64,000 nt of DNA from Talpa occidentalis (Eukaryota; Chordata; Mammalia; Eulipotyphla; Talpidae): assembly GCF_014898055.3 (NCBI RefSeq), contig NW_023601433.1, positions 23,239,641 to 23,303,640 of the forward strand, read 5' to 3'. Shown piece by piece: positions 23,050 to 38,759 of the stretch (position 1 is its first letter; each line of letters starts with the position of its first letter). Under the pieces are notes generated by a model. It saw only the letters and a program-made list of their open reading frames with translations, did no database searches and was not told the origin of the DNA. A program made the position numbers and the translations under genes.

Positions 23050-25045
23050 AGTGAAAGTTAGAGATGCTGACCAGATTTAACATTGTGCTGGAATTGCACG
23101 CCAGGGCCATTAGTCAAGGAATGAATAAAAGAATCCAAGCTGGAAAGGAAGTAAAGTAAAAGTATCTTGTTTCACAGAGTACATAATCACAGATATGAAA
23201 ATTCTAATACATCCACAAGAAAACTTCTAGTTACAAAAAATTCAACAAAGCTACAAGATACAAGAACAACTTACAAAAATCAGCTGTGTTTCTATTTATG
23301 TGCATAAAGAAATTGCAAAAGGAAACTAAGAAAGCAATTCTATTGAAATAGCATCTATAAGAAGAAAATTCTTAAGATTACATTTGACCAAGAGGTAAAA
23401 GATGTATACACTGAAAATTAGAAAACACTGGTGAAAGAAACTAAAAAAAAAAACCTAATTTAATAGAAAAAACATCCTTAGTTGATGTGAAGGATTAATA
23501 TTGTTAAAATGTCAATCACCTAGCAATCTACTGATCCAACTCAATATTTATTGAAATTGCAATTTCCTTTTTTCTTTTTCAGAAATGGAAGAGCCAACCC
23601 TCAAATTCACTTGAAATTGCAAAGAGCCCAGGATATCCAAAACAATCTCGAAAAAGAAGAAAAAGTTGCAGGACTGAGATTTCCAGATTTCAAAACTTAG
23701 AAAGTGGTACTGTAATGAAAACAATGTGGTACTAGCATGCAAATAAACATACAGACTTACAGAATAGAATAGGGAGTCCAGAAATAATCCATAAATATAG
23801 CCAGTTGATTGACAAGTGTGGTAAGTCTAACAAACTGGAAAGGTCTCTTCAATAAATGGTTTTGGAAAACTGTATCTTCACATACACAAGGATGATGCTG
23901 GCACCTTACTAAATACCATAAACAGAACTGAAATAGACATTGATCAATAATCTAAATAAAACAGTTAAAACCATAAAACTTGGAAACACAGTGTCAATGT
24001 GCATGACCTTGGACTTGTGAATGGACACTTAGATATAATACCAAAAATACAAGTACAAAAAAAAAATTAGATATGTTGGATTTCATCAAAAATAAAAAAA
24101 AAATGTTAATCGTTACAGGCCGTTGTCAAGAAAGTGAAGAGACAGTCTAAATAGAAGGAGAAAATATCAGCTAGTCATATAGCTGGTAAGGGGCTTAATA
24201 ACTGAAATATGCAAAGTGCTAATGAAAAACGTGAGTCAACAACAAAAGGTCAAACAACCCAATTATAAGAAGGGCAAAGGACTTGGATAGACATTTCTCC
24301 AAAGAGGATATACGAGGTCTATAAACAATTGAAAAGACAATCAACGTGATCAGATATTTACAGAAATGCGAATCATCACCACAATGAGATAGCACTTGAC
24401 ACCAACTAAGACAGGTAAAATTTGTAAAAGGGAAAAGAATGAGTGTTGGTTTATAGGGAGACTGTGGGAAAACTGGAGCCCCTATCTACTGCTGGTGGGA
24501 TCGAAAATGGTGTAGAATCTGGAAAACAATGTGATGGTTCTTCAAATAGCTGACTATGGAATTCTCATACAACCCACCAATTCCACTTGTAAATGACTCT
24601 CTTAATATGAGCGCACCATGTTCCTTGCAGTGTTAGGATTGTCAAGAGAAGTAAATACTCCATGCCTACAAAAGACTGCGGGCAACCAAATTGTGGAGCA
24701 CACATACAATGGAGCACAGAGCCAATAGAGTGGAATAAAGTTGTCACACGTGCACAAGGACAAACCCTGGAAGCATTATGATAAGTGAAATAAGTCAGTA
24801 CAAAAAAATGTATGATTTTGTTGACATGAAAACCTAGGAAAGACAAATTCGTAGAAAGAATAGAGTCAAGGTTAATCAGGACTGGAGGAGAGAAGGGCAG
24901 CAGGAGACACTGCTCACTGGTCACAGAGTTCCTCCTTTGGGTTATAAAAGATATTGGAAACAGTCACGACAGTATGCAGCCATGGGGATGGCATGTGTTA
25001 CGTTAAATATCTTACAACAAATATTTTTAAGTTTAAAAACTAATA
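23050..25045 (+). mobile_element. Ancient LINE-1 fragment, plus strand
   Basis: It contains diverged ORF2/3' UTR text such as GGGCAAAGGACTTGGATAGA (about 24,268) and GATAAGTGAAATAAGTCAGT (about 24,780), typical of old mammalian L1 3' halves. It is heavily mutated relative to the two younger L1 copies. Confidence 0.75.
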
Positions 25046-25397
<352 letters not shown>

Positions 25398-25665
25398 GGG
25401 CCTCCCTTGGTGGCACAGTGGTTGCATGGTGGGCTGTGAAGCTGTCGGCAGCCTCTGCCGTCCTGGTTAGATCCCAGGCCACCAGTGAGGGTCCCACCTG
25501 ACGCAACAGACCTCTCCTGCCACACCCGCTGCTCCCCTCAGCAGTGTATTTTGTCATTCTGCCTCTTCTGTTCCCTGCTTTGGCTCTGGTGAATTCCCTG
25601 ACCCTCCCGGCATCTGACTATACCTGGTGCTTGTATAAAAAATGAATATATCTTTAACAAAAAAT
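25398..25665 (+). mobile_element. tRNA-derived SINE, plus strand
   Basis: It starts GGGCCTCCCTTGGTGGCACA and ends with a TTGTATAAAAAATGAATATA tail. Confidence 0.9.
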
Positions 25666-26012
25666 AAGCCAATGTTTAACATACCTGAGTATACAAATTC
25701 TCAATTTTCTCTAATACTGTGTAATCATTAATAACTGTCAAAATTTTGACTTTTTCTAAATGACGAGTAGGTTTGTATCTTTTGCTATTTAAGTACAAAG
25801 TATAATTTCAGCAAGGCCTGGTATTCAAAGCCTTTTCCCACCGGGTGTCTCTCACCAGGCCTGGCCAAAACTGTTAGCAGGTTTGCTCATCATCTGAGGT
25901 GCCTGGCAGGATTCTAGAAAATACTTGAGAAATCTGAGCTAGTTGTGTTTTTCTAAAACACTAGGGAACATCAGCTTAAAGGTTGGTTTTTTCTTCCAGT
26001 GCCACCAAGCTA
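25666..26012. other. Intergenic sequence next to the right duplication arm
   Basis: Nothing recognised. The counterpart on the left side lies in the N gap, so part of this may also belong to the duplication. Confidence 0.4.
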
Positions 26013-26205
26013 TTTTTCAAGGGCTCCAGAAACAGCACAGACGTGAAGTGAGAGCATTCTGGCTAGAAAACCGAAAGGAACCCTGAAGATCAATGTCTGC
26101 CCTGAACACTCCCAGCCCTGGGGTGTAGAATGAGTGTTTCCCACTAGAATGCAACCCAGTATCTAAGCTGGCTGCTTCCCTTGGGGTCCCTTGAAGAAAG
26201 TTGGC

Positions 26206-27830
<1,625 letters not shown>

Positions 27831-27835
27831 TTTAT

Positions 27836-28083
27836 TTATTTTTTTAGATTTGTTTATTGTTATTCAAGAACTGGGGTACAGGCCAGATGCGCGGGAGGGT
27901 GAGAGGATTCACCAGAGACAGAGCAGGGAGCCGAACAGGCAGACTGGCTGAAATACACTGCTGAGGGGAGCAGCGGGCGAGACAGGAGACGTCTGCCACG
28001 CCATGTGGGACCCTCGCCGGTAGCCGGGGCCGCGGACAGCTCCACAGTGCGGGGCTCAACCCACTGCGCCACTGGGGAGACCC
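27836..28083 (-). mobile_element. tRNA-derived SINE inside the duplicated segment
   Basis: It begins TTAGATTTGTTTATTGTTAT and ends GCGCCACTGGGGAGACC. It is orthologous by position to the SINE at 13,079. Confidence 0.9.
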
Positions 28084-28867
28084 CACTTTTCATTTTAAAA
28101 GTGAAGGGAAATCAAAATACTAATGAAATGCTAGTTATGAAAGTTGAAGTAGTTAGATTACAATCACGAAAAGTGGATATTCAGAAGAATAAAAAAAATT
28201 GCAGATAAACAGGTGACCACATAGTGACAAAGAGTTTGATTTATGGGGCAATCCTCAAATGTGAGGTGATTGTAGTCTCAAAATATGTTTTTAAAATTCC
28301 GGAGCAGAAGAAAATTATGAAAATTACAATGTCGTGCATAAATTAGAGACTTGCTAAATATAGAAATCAGTACAATCCAAAAGACTAAAGTCAGAAATGA
28401 AAGATTACCATGGATCATTCTGAAATTTAAAACAATTTTAAGAAATTACTCTGAGAAATGACATGCCAACAAATTGTGCACATTAGATGATACAGACAAA
28501 ATCCTTGGAATAGAAACGGTATCAAGGCCGAATGGACAGACCTCTCTCTAGAAAGGAATGACTCAGTCAAAGAAAAGCCTCTTAGAGCATGCTTTTAACT
28601 GGGCTTCGGAAAGGCGGGTGATGTACAGTTCCTATTATATGGAAAATTACCTGGCATTTTCCCATGGTTGCAATCACTTGGCATTAATAGCAATTATGTC
28701 TTTAATGTAAGTAGAAAAAGCATTTTTCATACAGTCTTCAGATTGTAAGATTACTCTAAGAGTTTATGGGAATATCTTTTACAATCTCTTAAAGGAGAAA
28801 TAGATTTTGAATGTTGGTTATCCATAAAGTCATGGTTGAAAGGAGACCACAAGAGGGCACTCGGGAA

Positions 28868-29035
28868 AATGAATAACTATAAGAAAGTGAAAATCAAAAT
28901 CAACAAAAAAACTGAACCAGAGACAGTTTTTGGGGAGTGGGGGGCGGGAGGGGAGGGACTGGGGTCAGAATGGGGGGGTTGCAAATGTATGGGGAATATA
29001 AAAATAAAATTTATTATTTAAAAAAAAGAAAAGAA
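28868..29035 (+). mobile_element. Short L1 3' end, plus strand
   Basis: AAAGTGAAAATCAAAATCAA, then a G-rich stretch and ATGTATGGGGAATATAAAAA plus an A-rich tail. This is the same 3' UTR as the L1 ending at 20,235, heavily 5'-truncated. Confidence 0.8.
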
Positions 29036-29630
29036 AATGTTGATTACAGTCAAAAAAAATAAAGTTACAGTAAACTAGCAGGAGGGCTCCTTTTCTTTTT
29101 ATTCCCTGTTTCAAGTTCTAATTACAGCCACCTCTTGAATGTATCATTCACATCTTTCAACCTACTGGCATCTGTATCACATTTAGCCTGTAGATGGAAT
29201 TACTGATTTGGGAATGTCATGTGTTATACCACACACATATTATGGAGGGAATGGCTTGGTGTCCTAAAGTTTGAAGAGGAAATGTCGAAAGGTGCTTACA
29301 AGTACTCTACCATGAAGCAAATCCAGGCACAGGGCCTCTCAATGTCCATCTCTGTAATACTTCTTTAGCATCACGTCAGCATATTTTTCCCCTCAGAAAA
29401 CAACTACTGAATGTCCACAAGAGTTCACAAAGCAGTCACTGGTAAGTACTAACTTTTATAGAAAAGCAAGTATATGCTTCTGGATCCTATATTATCCTGT
29501 CTTCTCCTTCTAGATTATTTTATTAATCTACACATCTAGATTACTAACATTTGTTTGAGTCTAGAATGTCAGTCAAAAAAGACTGTCTTTATTTAATTTT
29601 TCTCCTGCCAATTTTGTTTTATATTATAAG
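29036..29630. other. Intergenic sequence, nothing recognised
   Basis: AT-rich sequence with no supported feature. Confidence 0.4.
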
Positions 29631-30005
29631 AATTGTAGTGGCAGGTAGGGCCACTGAGCAGGATGTCTATGATCCAGCAGATGGGTAAAGGAGAGGCTTG
29701 GAGCCCTCCGTGGCTTTCTCAGGCTTTTATTGAGTTTTACATGTAGTATGGCAAACAGGTACACAGCAGGCTGCGTGCTGGGGACCAGGAGTCCCGTAGT
29801 CTCCAAGTCCCCAGCAAGTCTTCACTCTGGGCTTCTCTGGCTTTTTTCTCCGGGTCTTTCTCTCCTGCCTCTTCTGCTGCTGCTTCTCTTGGTGGCTGTC
29901 CCAATACTCCTCCCATGGCCCACAGAAGCAAAGGAGACAACTTGCAGCAATGTAACAACTGCAGGGACCCATCAGGCAGGGCTGTGCCAATAGTGGGAGG
30001 GCAGA
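29631..30005 (-). repeat. LTR-like sequence (possible solo LTR), minus strand
   Basis: On the minus strand the sequence CAATAAAAGCCTGAG (near 29,715-29,735) resembles the polyadenylation/R region of a class I ERV LTR. Its upstream part resembles the fragments in the PTCHD3-like duplication arms. I could not place TG...CA ends or a target duplication, so the call is tentative. Confidence 0.45.
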
Positions 30006-31960
30006 AAAGCCTGAAAAACCATTTACCTGCAGAGGAATTTGGCTTTCTTACAATGCCTATGAAATAAGATCAGGCCGGTTGTTCTATGAGTTTACCTGCT
30101 AATGTTTGATTTGTGAAACTCTTTCGTATTGGCAGCAGAGCTGGAGATCACACCAAGTATTAGCTGAGACATGATGGCATGCAAATGATATGGCATCAGA
30201 GTCGGTTTGTTTCTTAGATTTCTTCCTTTCGACTGAGACATCGCCCTGAACTTTCATCTGAGTATGGAATACACTTTTCCAGGGAAGGATCCTCCATACT
30301 TTAGAAAATACCATCTGTATGAGAACAGGAAAGGAATTGGGATATTAAAGAACATAGTTTAGAACTTAACATTTTATCTAGTCTGCTTCTTAGGCATAAG
30401 CAGTCTAGACAAGTCAAGCAGACAAAGCATAACCGAGTGCTCAGTCACCTGCTATCCTTATCTTTACCAGTAGGTAGTTTCATTCTCCTTCTGTTCCCCA
30501 GTTGTCCTCAACTGGGGACACTGTACATGTGCACTGCATATTCTCTGTCCCCATCTCCTTCTTTTTAGTCCCACTCTCTCAGGTTAGCTAGAGCTAGTTT
30601 GGTGGGGGGAAAAGGGGATATTGCCCACTGCTATTTATAACATGTCTTTTTAAATTTGTGTGCTAGTAAGTAATGTGATTATTTGTTTCCTGCATTTGAC
30701 CATAAGCTCTTCAGAGACAAGAACTGTGGCTTATTCATTCCTGCATTTGTTACCCATTGGAGACTCAATGTTATTCAAAAGTGGGTGAGAATACAGCAGT
30801 GGCAGCAAAGAAAGGACCTTCCCACTGACTAATATGTAGCTGCTTATTCTCACTACTCAGATGGCCCTCCTGGACTTTCTGTACTGCAGTTTTCTTTAAT
30901 TAAGATGTGGTAGACACATTAACTGAAATGCATTCTGTACTAAGTAGATCCTCTAGGATTTTTTCAGATGACTTTATGCTAAATGAAATAGGAGGTATCG
31001 TTTTGTATCTTCGTATGATCCCTTTATCATGTTTTCTTTCTTCCTTGTTAGGAATTAAAGCAGTAGATTTGTTCCAATTTGTGTAATAAGCTGCCCCTAG
31101 GCATTATGAGATCCTCATAGTTTTCTTTTTCTGGGTTAAAATCGTAAGAGTTGCACCAGACGTTGAGAAGGGGCTCTAAAGCTGAAACACGAATAATTCA
31201 GAAAGATTGTGAAGTAAGGATTAATAGCGCCAACAGCAAGAACTGATCATGAATATAATATGTGGGGGAAAGTTGCGTATCAATGTCTTGGTACTGTGGT
31301 CAACTCTTAACATCAATGGCCTCCATTGAATCTTGACTGTCAGTATTTGTGACATTCCGTGGTCCCTTTCCTTAATGACTCTGGGTTTGGCTAACTTGGT
31401 CAAATGAGACATTAGTAAGATTGACACATCAGAGGATTAACATGTTTTTGTGCATTTGGAACTTGTTGGCTCTGAAACAAGAGAACAGGGTCCTGCTGAA
31501 TTGGGATCAGTTTCATAGTACTCATAGTAAAATTTTTAAAGTAGTTGCTTTAACCTTGACCTTAAATTCCTATTTTATATAACAAAGTGAATTTCCCATT
31601 TTCTGTAATAGAGTGATACCCAGAAAGCAATAGTAGAAAACAACTAGAGATTGCTTAAGGGAAAGAAAAATAGAGATTTCATTAATGGAAGTATTAGAAA
31701 AGGAGAAAGGAGACATTGAAGGTTGTACTCAGCACACAAAAAGTAAAACAAGCAAATGAGATCTGAAATATTGATGAGATAGGACTTTAAAAGGGGGAAA
31801 TAATTTAATATTTAACTAGGTCAGAGAGTGACTATAATCTGAAAAAAAATTATCAGAGAAAATAGTAGTAATGCTCCCAAAGGGGAACCAAGTGCAGAAC
31901 GTAAATGAATATTTGGAGTTCTATTGAAGCACAGAAGAGCTAGTCAGTGGTTACAAAAAA
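30006..31960. other. Intergenic sequence, nothing recognised
   Basis: About 2 kb of AT-rich DNA with no gene, RNA or repeat that I can name. Confidence 0.4.
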
Positions 31961-31964
31961 AAAA

Positions 31965-32345
31965 AATCAATGGATTTTTCTATTTCTATTTTAATTTTAT
32001 TTCACCATATATATACATGTTCCACTTACCCTCCACCAAATCACTCATGTCAATACCCCCTTGGCTTCTCTATACTGGCCGCCTTCTCACACCCCCCACA
32101 TCATTTCCTCTGTAACCATTAAATTGTTTCACTGAGTTTAAGATCTATTCCTGCTGTATTTTGTCTGTGTGTTTTTTGGTTATTCATGCTTCTCAGATGA
32201 ATGAAACCATCCAATAGCTATCTTTCACTTTCTGATTTGTTTCACTTAACATAATTACCTTGAGGACCATCCATTTTGTTCCCAAAGCCACTATTTCATC
32301 TTTTTCACATCTGTATAGTATTCCACAGATGTTTAAGCCAAGATT
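31965..32345 (-). mobile_element. Ancient L1 3' end, minus strand
   Basis: Diverged text in the L1 3' arrangement on the minus strand: GATGAATGAAACCATCCAAT and then TCTGATTTGTTTCACTTAAC and GTATAGTATTCCACAGATGT. It parallels the younger minus-strand L1 3' end at 2.1-2.3 kb. Confidence 0.65.
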
Positions 32346-33180
32346 GTGGACCATTAGTTTAGACTACTTCATGCGTTAGCAAGTACATTTTGAGGGATAA
32401 AGTTACATATAGATTCATGTTTTACCTGAGCTCTTGTGGACCAAGAATTTCTAGAGTTAAATCTTCTCCAATAAGAAGCACACAGAAGAGAAACCTTAGA
32501 AAGGAATCGAGAAGGAAAAAGTGATCAACCTGTGCCTGAAGTGCATGAGGCAAGGATCCTGAGAAGGAATTTGGATAAGTTTATCTAAGTTAGTAAGGTG
32601 AAGATGGACAAGACCTAATTAAACAATGAATGGTTTGATAATTCAGAACTTAATATTTCTGGCCTCAAAACAAACACATAGGTCTTTGTTTAAAAAAAAA
32701 ATAATATCTGATCCCCAAATGAAGTTAAAGCAATGGAAGGAGAGAGCTCAGTCCTAAAAATCATGGCTGGCTTATAGATTTTTCCAAGATGTAGGGGTCA
32801 AGATAAGATTTGTAAAACTAAGGGAACCTTCTGAAAAGGAGTAGGGGAATGAATTATATGGGATTGACTGGGCGGTATTTGCCATGGATCTCCGGCATTG
32901 AAAATGACATGACATTTCATTGAAGTGAAGTTACTTAGGGTATGAAATGTCCAAAGGCTGATTAGTGGCCACCTTTTGGGGGAAGAAACATTGCATATGT
33001 TTTGGTCCTTCCAGGCATCAAAGGGCCACAATTTCTATTATACAAGTAATTATATAAGGGAGGAATAACCTGTTTCAGAAAAGGCAGTTAAATTTCTTCT
33101 GTGAAATAGCTGTATTTAGTGACTTTAAGAGATGGCCATTTTTAGCATTCAGTTTAAGTTCTTCTATAGCAGAGGGTGAA
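32346..33180. other. Intergenic sequence, nothing recognised
   Basis: AT-rich sequence with no supported feature. Confidence 0.4.
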
Positions 33181-33832
33181 TCAGGTTTTTAATTGTTCTC
33201 CAGGAAACATGATAATTTGTATTTTTCTAAATATGTGTTTATGCCATTTCTTTTAAAATTATTAACATTTTCATGTGTTTGGAAAGATTTTTTAAAAATC
33301 TGTTATTTATTTATACTTTTGATCCTTTTTTCCATTCATACCATTAATTGTGCTTATTCTCTTTTTTTCTTTAAACAGGTTTTCAAAGCTCTCTCTATAT
33401 ACTACTCTTTTAAAAGAACTAAGTTTTGATTATATTGTTTAACTCTGTTTTAAAATTCTTTGATCACTCTTTTTCTTTCATTTCTACCTATGCCTTTACT
33501 TCCTTCTTCCAGATTTCTCCTTTTTCTGACTTGTTGGGTTGACAGTTTCTTAATTTCCAATAAGTGCATTTAAAACTATTAACTTTCACTTAAGGGTTGG
33601 GCTAGGTACTCTCCAGGTTTTGATGGATAGTGTTCTACTTATAAATTTTTGAAAATCTAGTAATTTCTTTACTTTTTTAAATCATGAATTATTAAAAGTG
33701 GGATTGTTTCCAAGTCTATGGGTTTGCATGGTTCATATATTATGTATATTATCATTATATTGCCAGAGAATGTTCTGTATAATATCAATTCTTTTCAATG
33801 TAATGAGGTGTATTTTCTGGATATATGGGTTT

Positions 33833-34094
33833 TTTTTTAAAGATTTATTTATACAAGAGCTGGGGTACAGGCCAGAGGCATGGGAGGGTGAGACAATTCA
33901 CCAGAGACAGAGTGGGGTGCAGAACAGGCAGATCTACCGAAATACACTGCTGAGGGGAGCAGGGGATGAGACAGGAGAGGTCCGCCGTGCCAAGTGGCTA
34001 TCTCCCTGGCGAGCCCAGAATCAAACCCTCACTGTAGAGGCTGTGGACAACTTCATAGCTCTGCACTCAACCCCCTGGGCCACTGGGGAGGCCA
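33833..34094 (-). mobile_element. tRNA-derived SINE, minus strand
   Basis: It begins AAAGATTTATTTATACAAGA and ends CCACTGGGGAGGCC. Confidence 0.9.
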
Positions 34095-34362
34095 ATATAT
34101 GGTTATTTGTGTATTTTTTTTGTATATGAAAATAATATTTATTGTGTTGAATGTAAGGTTCTTTATTCTTAAGTACATTGCACATTTGTATGTCTTAATA
34201 ATTTTATCTGATTGTCTTACCTGTTTCTGAGCAGGAAAGATGTACCTCCTACCATATGTCTGAATTTGTCAACTTAACCTTGTAATTCTGTTTGTTTTCT
34301 TTATATATAGAAGCTATTTTGGTTACAATCCTGCTTATAAGTTTGCTTTGTTTACAAGCTTG

Positions 34363-34363
<1 letters not shown>

Positions 34364-34410
<47 letters not shown>
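34364..34410. repeat. (TA)n microsatellite
   Basis: About 47 uninterrupted bases of alternating T and A. Confidence 0.98.
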
Positions 34411-34414
<4 letters not shown>

Positions 34415-34880
34415 TACCTCTTTGCCTCATTAAATATTTGATACTTAAAAATATCACTACCTCATCTTGATTTATTATTTTTTGTTGTAATTTTGTTATG
34501 TCTACTTTTAAACTTTGGTGTTCATTTGTTTTAGGTATGTCTCTTGTTAGTGACATACAAGATTAAAAAAATCTAATCTGAAAATTTGTCTCATAAAAGT
34601 GTGTTCAATCCATTTGAACTTCTATATCACATATTTTGGGATTTATTTCTATTATACTATTTTGTGTTTTCTGTGTTATCTTGCTTTTATCCTTTCACCT
34701 AGATGTGTTACATGCACATTGTAAAACTTAGTGGAACATTTTAGACTTTTTTCTAACAATGCTTTTGCATAAATCATTACACAAATTATTACTTTATCAT
34801 GAGAAATAGAACAAGCATGCCTGGTTTTCTTTTATTGATTAATATTCTTTATACATAGTAAAGTTATGTGTCAGATTTTA

Positions 34881-35210
34881 CATTTTTAATTTCTTTATTG
34901 CTGTGATTCTACATATTTAAGGATATTAATATCTGATTTTAAAAAAAACATGTGATCTTTCCCCAGGCAAAATGTTTGTGTTTGCTTGTCAATGTTGTGC
35001 TTGTTTTTAGGAGTCTGTGGCTCCCCTGGAGTTCAGTCTTGATTTAATGGTTTGGTGAGGGGAGAGCAGAGCAAATCCAGTGATATTTATGCTGCCAATA
35101 ATACAAATGACACAGCTATATGATTTAAGATTGTTTTTTCTTTACATGTTCACTTTTTGGAATTTGCACGTGTGATATGAATTGTGATAAGGGAGGATGT
35201 GTAAACTTTA
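34881..35210. other. Intergenic sequence, nothing recognised
   Basis: AT-rich sequence with no supported feature. Confidence 0.4.
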
Positions 35211-35473
35211 TTTTTTTAAGATTTATTTCTTTATACAAGAACTGGATTATAGGCCAGAGGCACGGGAGGGTAAGAGAATTCACCAGAGACAGAGTGGGGA
35301 GCAGAACAGGCAGACGACCTAAAACAGTGTTGAGGGGAGCTAGGGCGAAACAGGAGAGGTCTGCTGCACGTGTGTGAATCTCCCTGGCCGCCTGGGAATC
35401 GAACCTGAGCTACAGAGGCTGCTGACAGACACACAACACTGTGCTCAAGTTACTGCGCCACCATGGAGCCCTG
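35211..35473 (-). mobile_element. tRNA-derived SINE, minus strand
   Basis: It begins AAGATTTATTTCTTTATACA and ends GCGCCACCATGGAGCCCTG. It is more diverged than most copies. Confidence 0.88.
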
Positions 35474-35629
35474 ATTTGTAAACTTTAACACAAGACAAAA
35501 AGAAATATGGGGCCAGAAAAATTGCTTACCTACACTGCTGATAATCAAGCCTCATCCAGAGCAAAACAGGAAGCCACGTTGTATCATTTGTACCTGGACC
35601 TCGAGTCCTTTCATGGATCATTTGGAGGT

Positions 35630-35815
35630 AACATTGTGCACTGGTTAGGGCTCTGTGGTCTGGCCCCTGTATTCATGTCCCAGCTTGGCAGTGTCTGAGG
35701 TTTGTAACCTTGGGCAAGTTCAATGGGGAAATTAGAATATCTGCCTGTAAGGAACTTAAGAAAGCGCTGGCACTTTCTAAGAACTGAGTAAAGGCTCGCT
35801 AAATGACAAAATAAA
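35630..35815 (+). mobile_element. MIR (ancient tRNA-derived SINE), plus strand
   Basis: Contains the MIR core pattern TTTGTAACCTTGGGCAAGTT, preceded by CTGTGGTCTGGCCCC-like text and followed by GAGTAAAGGCTCGCTAAATG near the 3' end. Confidence 0.8.
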
Positions 35816-35846
35816 ACTATGACAATATTTATATTTATTTATTTTT

Positions 35847-36104
35847 GAAAGATTTATTCATTTATTTATACAAACACTGGGTACTGTCAGAGCAAGGGAG
35901 GGTGAGAGGATTCACCAGAGCCACAGCAGGGAACAGAACAGGCAGAAGTACCGAAGCACATTGCTGAGGGGAGCAGCGGCGGCAGGAGAGGTCTGCGCAC
36001 CATGTGGGACCCATGCATGGCGGCCGGGCATTGAACTGGTGCTGAAGAGGCTGCGGGTAGCTTTGCAGCCCAGAGCTCAACCGCTGCGCCACCAGGGGAG
36101 GCCC
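35847..36104 (-). mobile_element. tRNA-derived SINE, minus strand
   Basis: It begins GAAAGATTTATTCATTTATT and ends GCGCCACCAGGGGAGGCCC. Confidence 0.92.
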
Positions 36105-37312
36105 TACAATATTTATGTTTAGAATGGTTGTTTTAGTTAAAAGAAGCCTTTCTGACTTTATTTTTCAGCCAGCAAAAGTGAAATCATTAAGACAGTTTCT
36201 TAGACTTTTTGTACATTGTCCTAAGCATGTTTCCACCTGGACAATCTCTGGGAAGGATGGAGTGGGATGAGCTAGTTCTCAACATAGAACCATGCCATAG
36301 CAACTGCTTAGAATGCGGACTATCTGCAGTGCTTTCCAAGCCTACAGATTGAAATTGTGAAGCATTCTGCATTTCTTTTCCATGATTTGTGGTGTGGATC
36401 TGGGTTCATTCGATACAGCTCTTCATTTTGACTCTTTGGAGAACTTTTGTGGGAAACACCACTAAAGTTGTGATAAAGGGGAGATTTCAGAAGACTGGTT
36501 GTAATTTTACAAAGGAGATACTTAGAAATAAATGATGATACATTTTACACAAATCGATTAAAAGAATTGAAAAAAAAACTTTAAAAACTTTAGACTGAAG
36601 GTCTGGATGTGATAACATTCAGGCACTAATTTGGTGCCTGAATAATTTAAACAACATATGATAGTATTTATAAAAATGTATAGGTAAATGATCAAAATTA
36701 ATTAATTAAGCATTTGTATTTCTGTCACGTGCTTGGGAGGATGTCTCCTTATTGTCTGGTATCAATGGACCTTTTGGTGACACACCAGGGACCAAATGGA
36801 AAACATTAGCTACTAATTGCCATACTTGTCAAAAATGTTTTGCAATCATTACTCTTATAATACAACATAGTTGTGAAGTATAAAAACCAGTACTAAGTCA
36901 CAGTAAAGAAATAGTCATTATAAATTGAAGCATTGCTGTGAAATGAAAACTAAGCTAGATTTTAAAATGAAAGTAAATATGAATCATATCTTAAGCTGAT
37001 TAGAAATTATAAATTAAAAGCTATACAAAGATAAAGTGATAGGGATTTGATTTTTGCTTTCCTCTGATCTTTGCTTAATATTTAGATGTATTTTTAGCAT
37101 CTAAAAAGCACAAGCTATATCTTACACTTCCCAAGTCATCGCTTAAAAACTGTTAACAGTTTGTCATCAACAAATAAGAAATGTGTTAATGAATTTTCAT
37201 TTGTTAACTAAAGAATATTCTGAAGCACTTGGTTTGATTTTATCATTGTTACCAAATCAGCAAAGGCTTTTTAAAAAATATTTTACCAATTTTTTTTACC
37301 AATTTTCTTTCT
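36105..37312. other. Intergenic sequence, nothing recognised
   Basis: AT-rich sequence with no supported gene or repeat. Confidence 0.4.
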
Positions 37313-37568
37313 TTTTTTAAATTTATTTATTTATACAAGCACTGGGTACAGTCAGAAATGTGGAAGGGTGAGAGAATTCAGCAGAACCAGAGAAGGGGCC
37401 AGAACAGTCAGACTGACAAAGTACACTGCTGAGGGGAGCAGCAGGCACGGCAGAAGTCTGCATGCCATGTGGGACCCTCTCTGGTGGCTGGGGATCAAAC
37501 CAGTGCTGCAGAGTCTGCGGGCAGCTTCTCAGCCCAGCGCACAACTGCTGCACCACCAGGGATGCCCC
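37313..37568 (-). mobile_element. tRNA-derived SINE, minus strand
   Basis: It begins TTTAAATTTATTTATTTATA and ends CACCACCAGGGATGCCCCC. Confidence 0.9.
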
Positions 37569-38759
37569 CTAAGGCTTCTATTTTTGACAGATATGTTCAA
37601 TATGAAAATAATCTTTGTCATAATTTCAGGATTTAAAATTTTTCTGGCTTACTGTTGTCATTTCTGAGGTGTCTACATTATGGTAGAGTTAAAACATCTG
37701 TCTAATATTAGACTGGCAGCGATTTAGAGAGAGAAATTCACAACAATGGCTGCACAAAATCCTTTCTGTTTTATGCCTTTCGGTGTAAAATTAAGACACC
37801 TATGACATTATGAGACATTTGTATCTGGAGCAACATCTCAGAAAATGAAAACGAAGCTCTGAATATTTCCCTATTTGGCCAATGGAACAATAAAAATAAT
37901 TCCCTATCATGTCAGCAGCCAATTTGTGAATGTACATATTTTTGAGGAGAACTCCCCTGCAGCTCAGGATGTTTGCACAGGCATCCAAATCCAGAGGGTT
38001 AGAATCCTTCCATATTTCTAGCAATAGATGAAAAGAAACAAAAATTTCCAAAAAGCAGAATTTTTCAATAAAACTCCTTTCCTAATAGCCAGTAGTTATA
38101 TTTACTATCACAGGTGTACCAGGCTGTCCTCTGAAAATGTACTCAGTAAAACTGATGCAAAAGCAATAAAACCATTCTTTGGGGAAACTGCTTTTTTGGA
38201 TTCCATTTATTGCTAATTTATTTGAAATGAAACAGTAGCATGTTCATATTGTGTCCATTTAGGTCTCGTTTTGTTGGTGATTTCAAGGGTCTATTAATAA
38301 ACAGCAGTAGTATCAAGTAGCTCAGATTAGTGAGTCTCTTATGATGGCTTTTAGGTCCACGGTATTTCTTTCTACTGATTTCTCTTTGTGGATATATGAC
38401 ACCTGTTCCCAAAGTATAACCTGGAGTAATTGTTGAGGAGCTTTTAAAAATCACAACGCCTGCTCCCAAGGCTCCCAAGAGTACCTTTTCCTGGCCCAAA
38501 AAATAGCTTTCAATGGTGATGAGAACTAAAAGGGCACTGGGAGCAACAGTTCCAGGGGATCACTGTTGCCCCTCTGTTTTAGCTGGCAGCTCACTGCTCC
38601 TTGGTGTGTGTGTGATCTCACAGTCACAAAAGAAGTTTAAAAGCAGGGCGTATCTGATTAAAAGTGACAATGAAATCCTACTGGCACAAATGAAAATTGG
38701 TTGAGTGCAGTTACATGAGTCACATGCACATGTGATAACTATGGCAAACATATGATTAG
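37569..38759. other. Intergenic sequence, nothing recognised
   Basis: No gene or repeat could be assigned. Confidence 0.4.

Larger units (their letters stand above)
33181..34880 (-). mobile_element. Probable ancient L1 fragment, minus strand, split by a SINE
   Basis: T-rich sequence such as GGGTTGGGCTAGGTACTCTC and AAATCATGAATTATTAAAAG resembles the antisense of old L1 ORF2. A SINE at 33,833 and a (TA)n tract at 34,364 interrupt it. The assignment is by style, and boundaries are approximate. Confidence 0.45.

Noticed and set aside
34364..34410. (TA)n tract as a replication origin or regulatory site
   Set aside because: A plain dinucleotide microsatellite in AT-rich L1-like DNA; nothing else supports a function.
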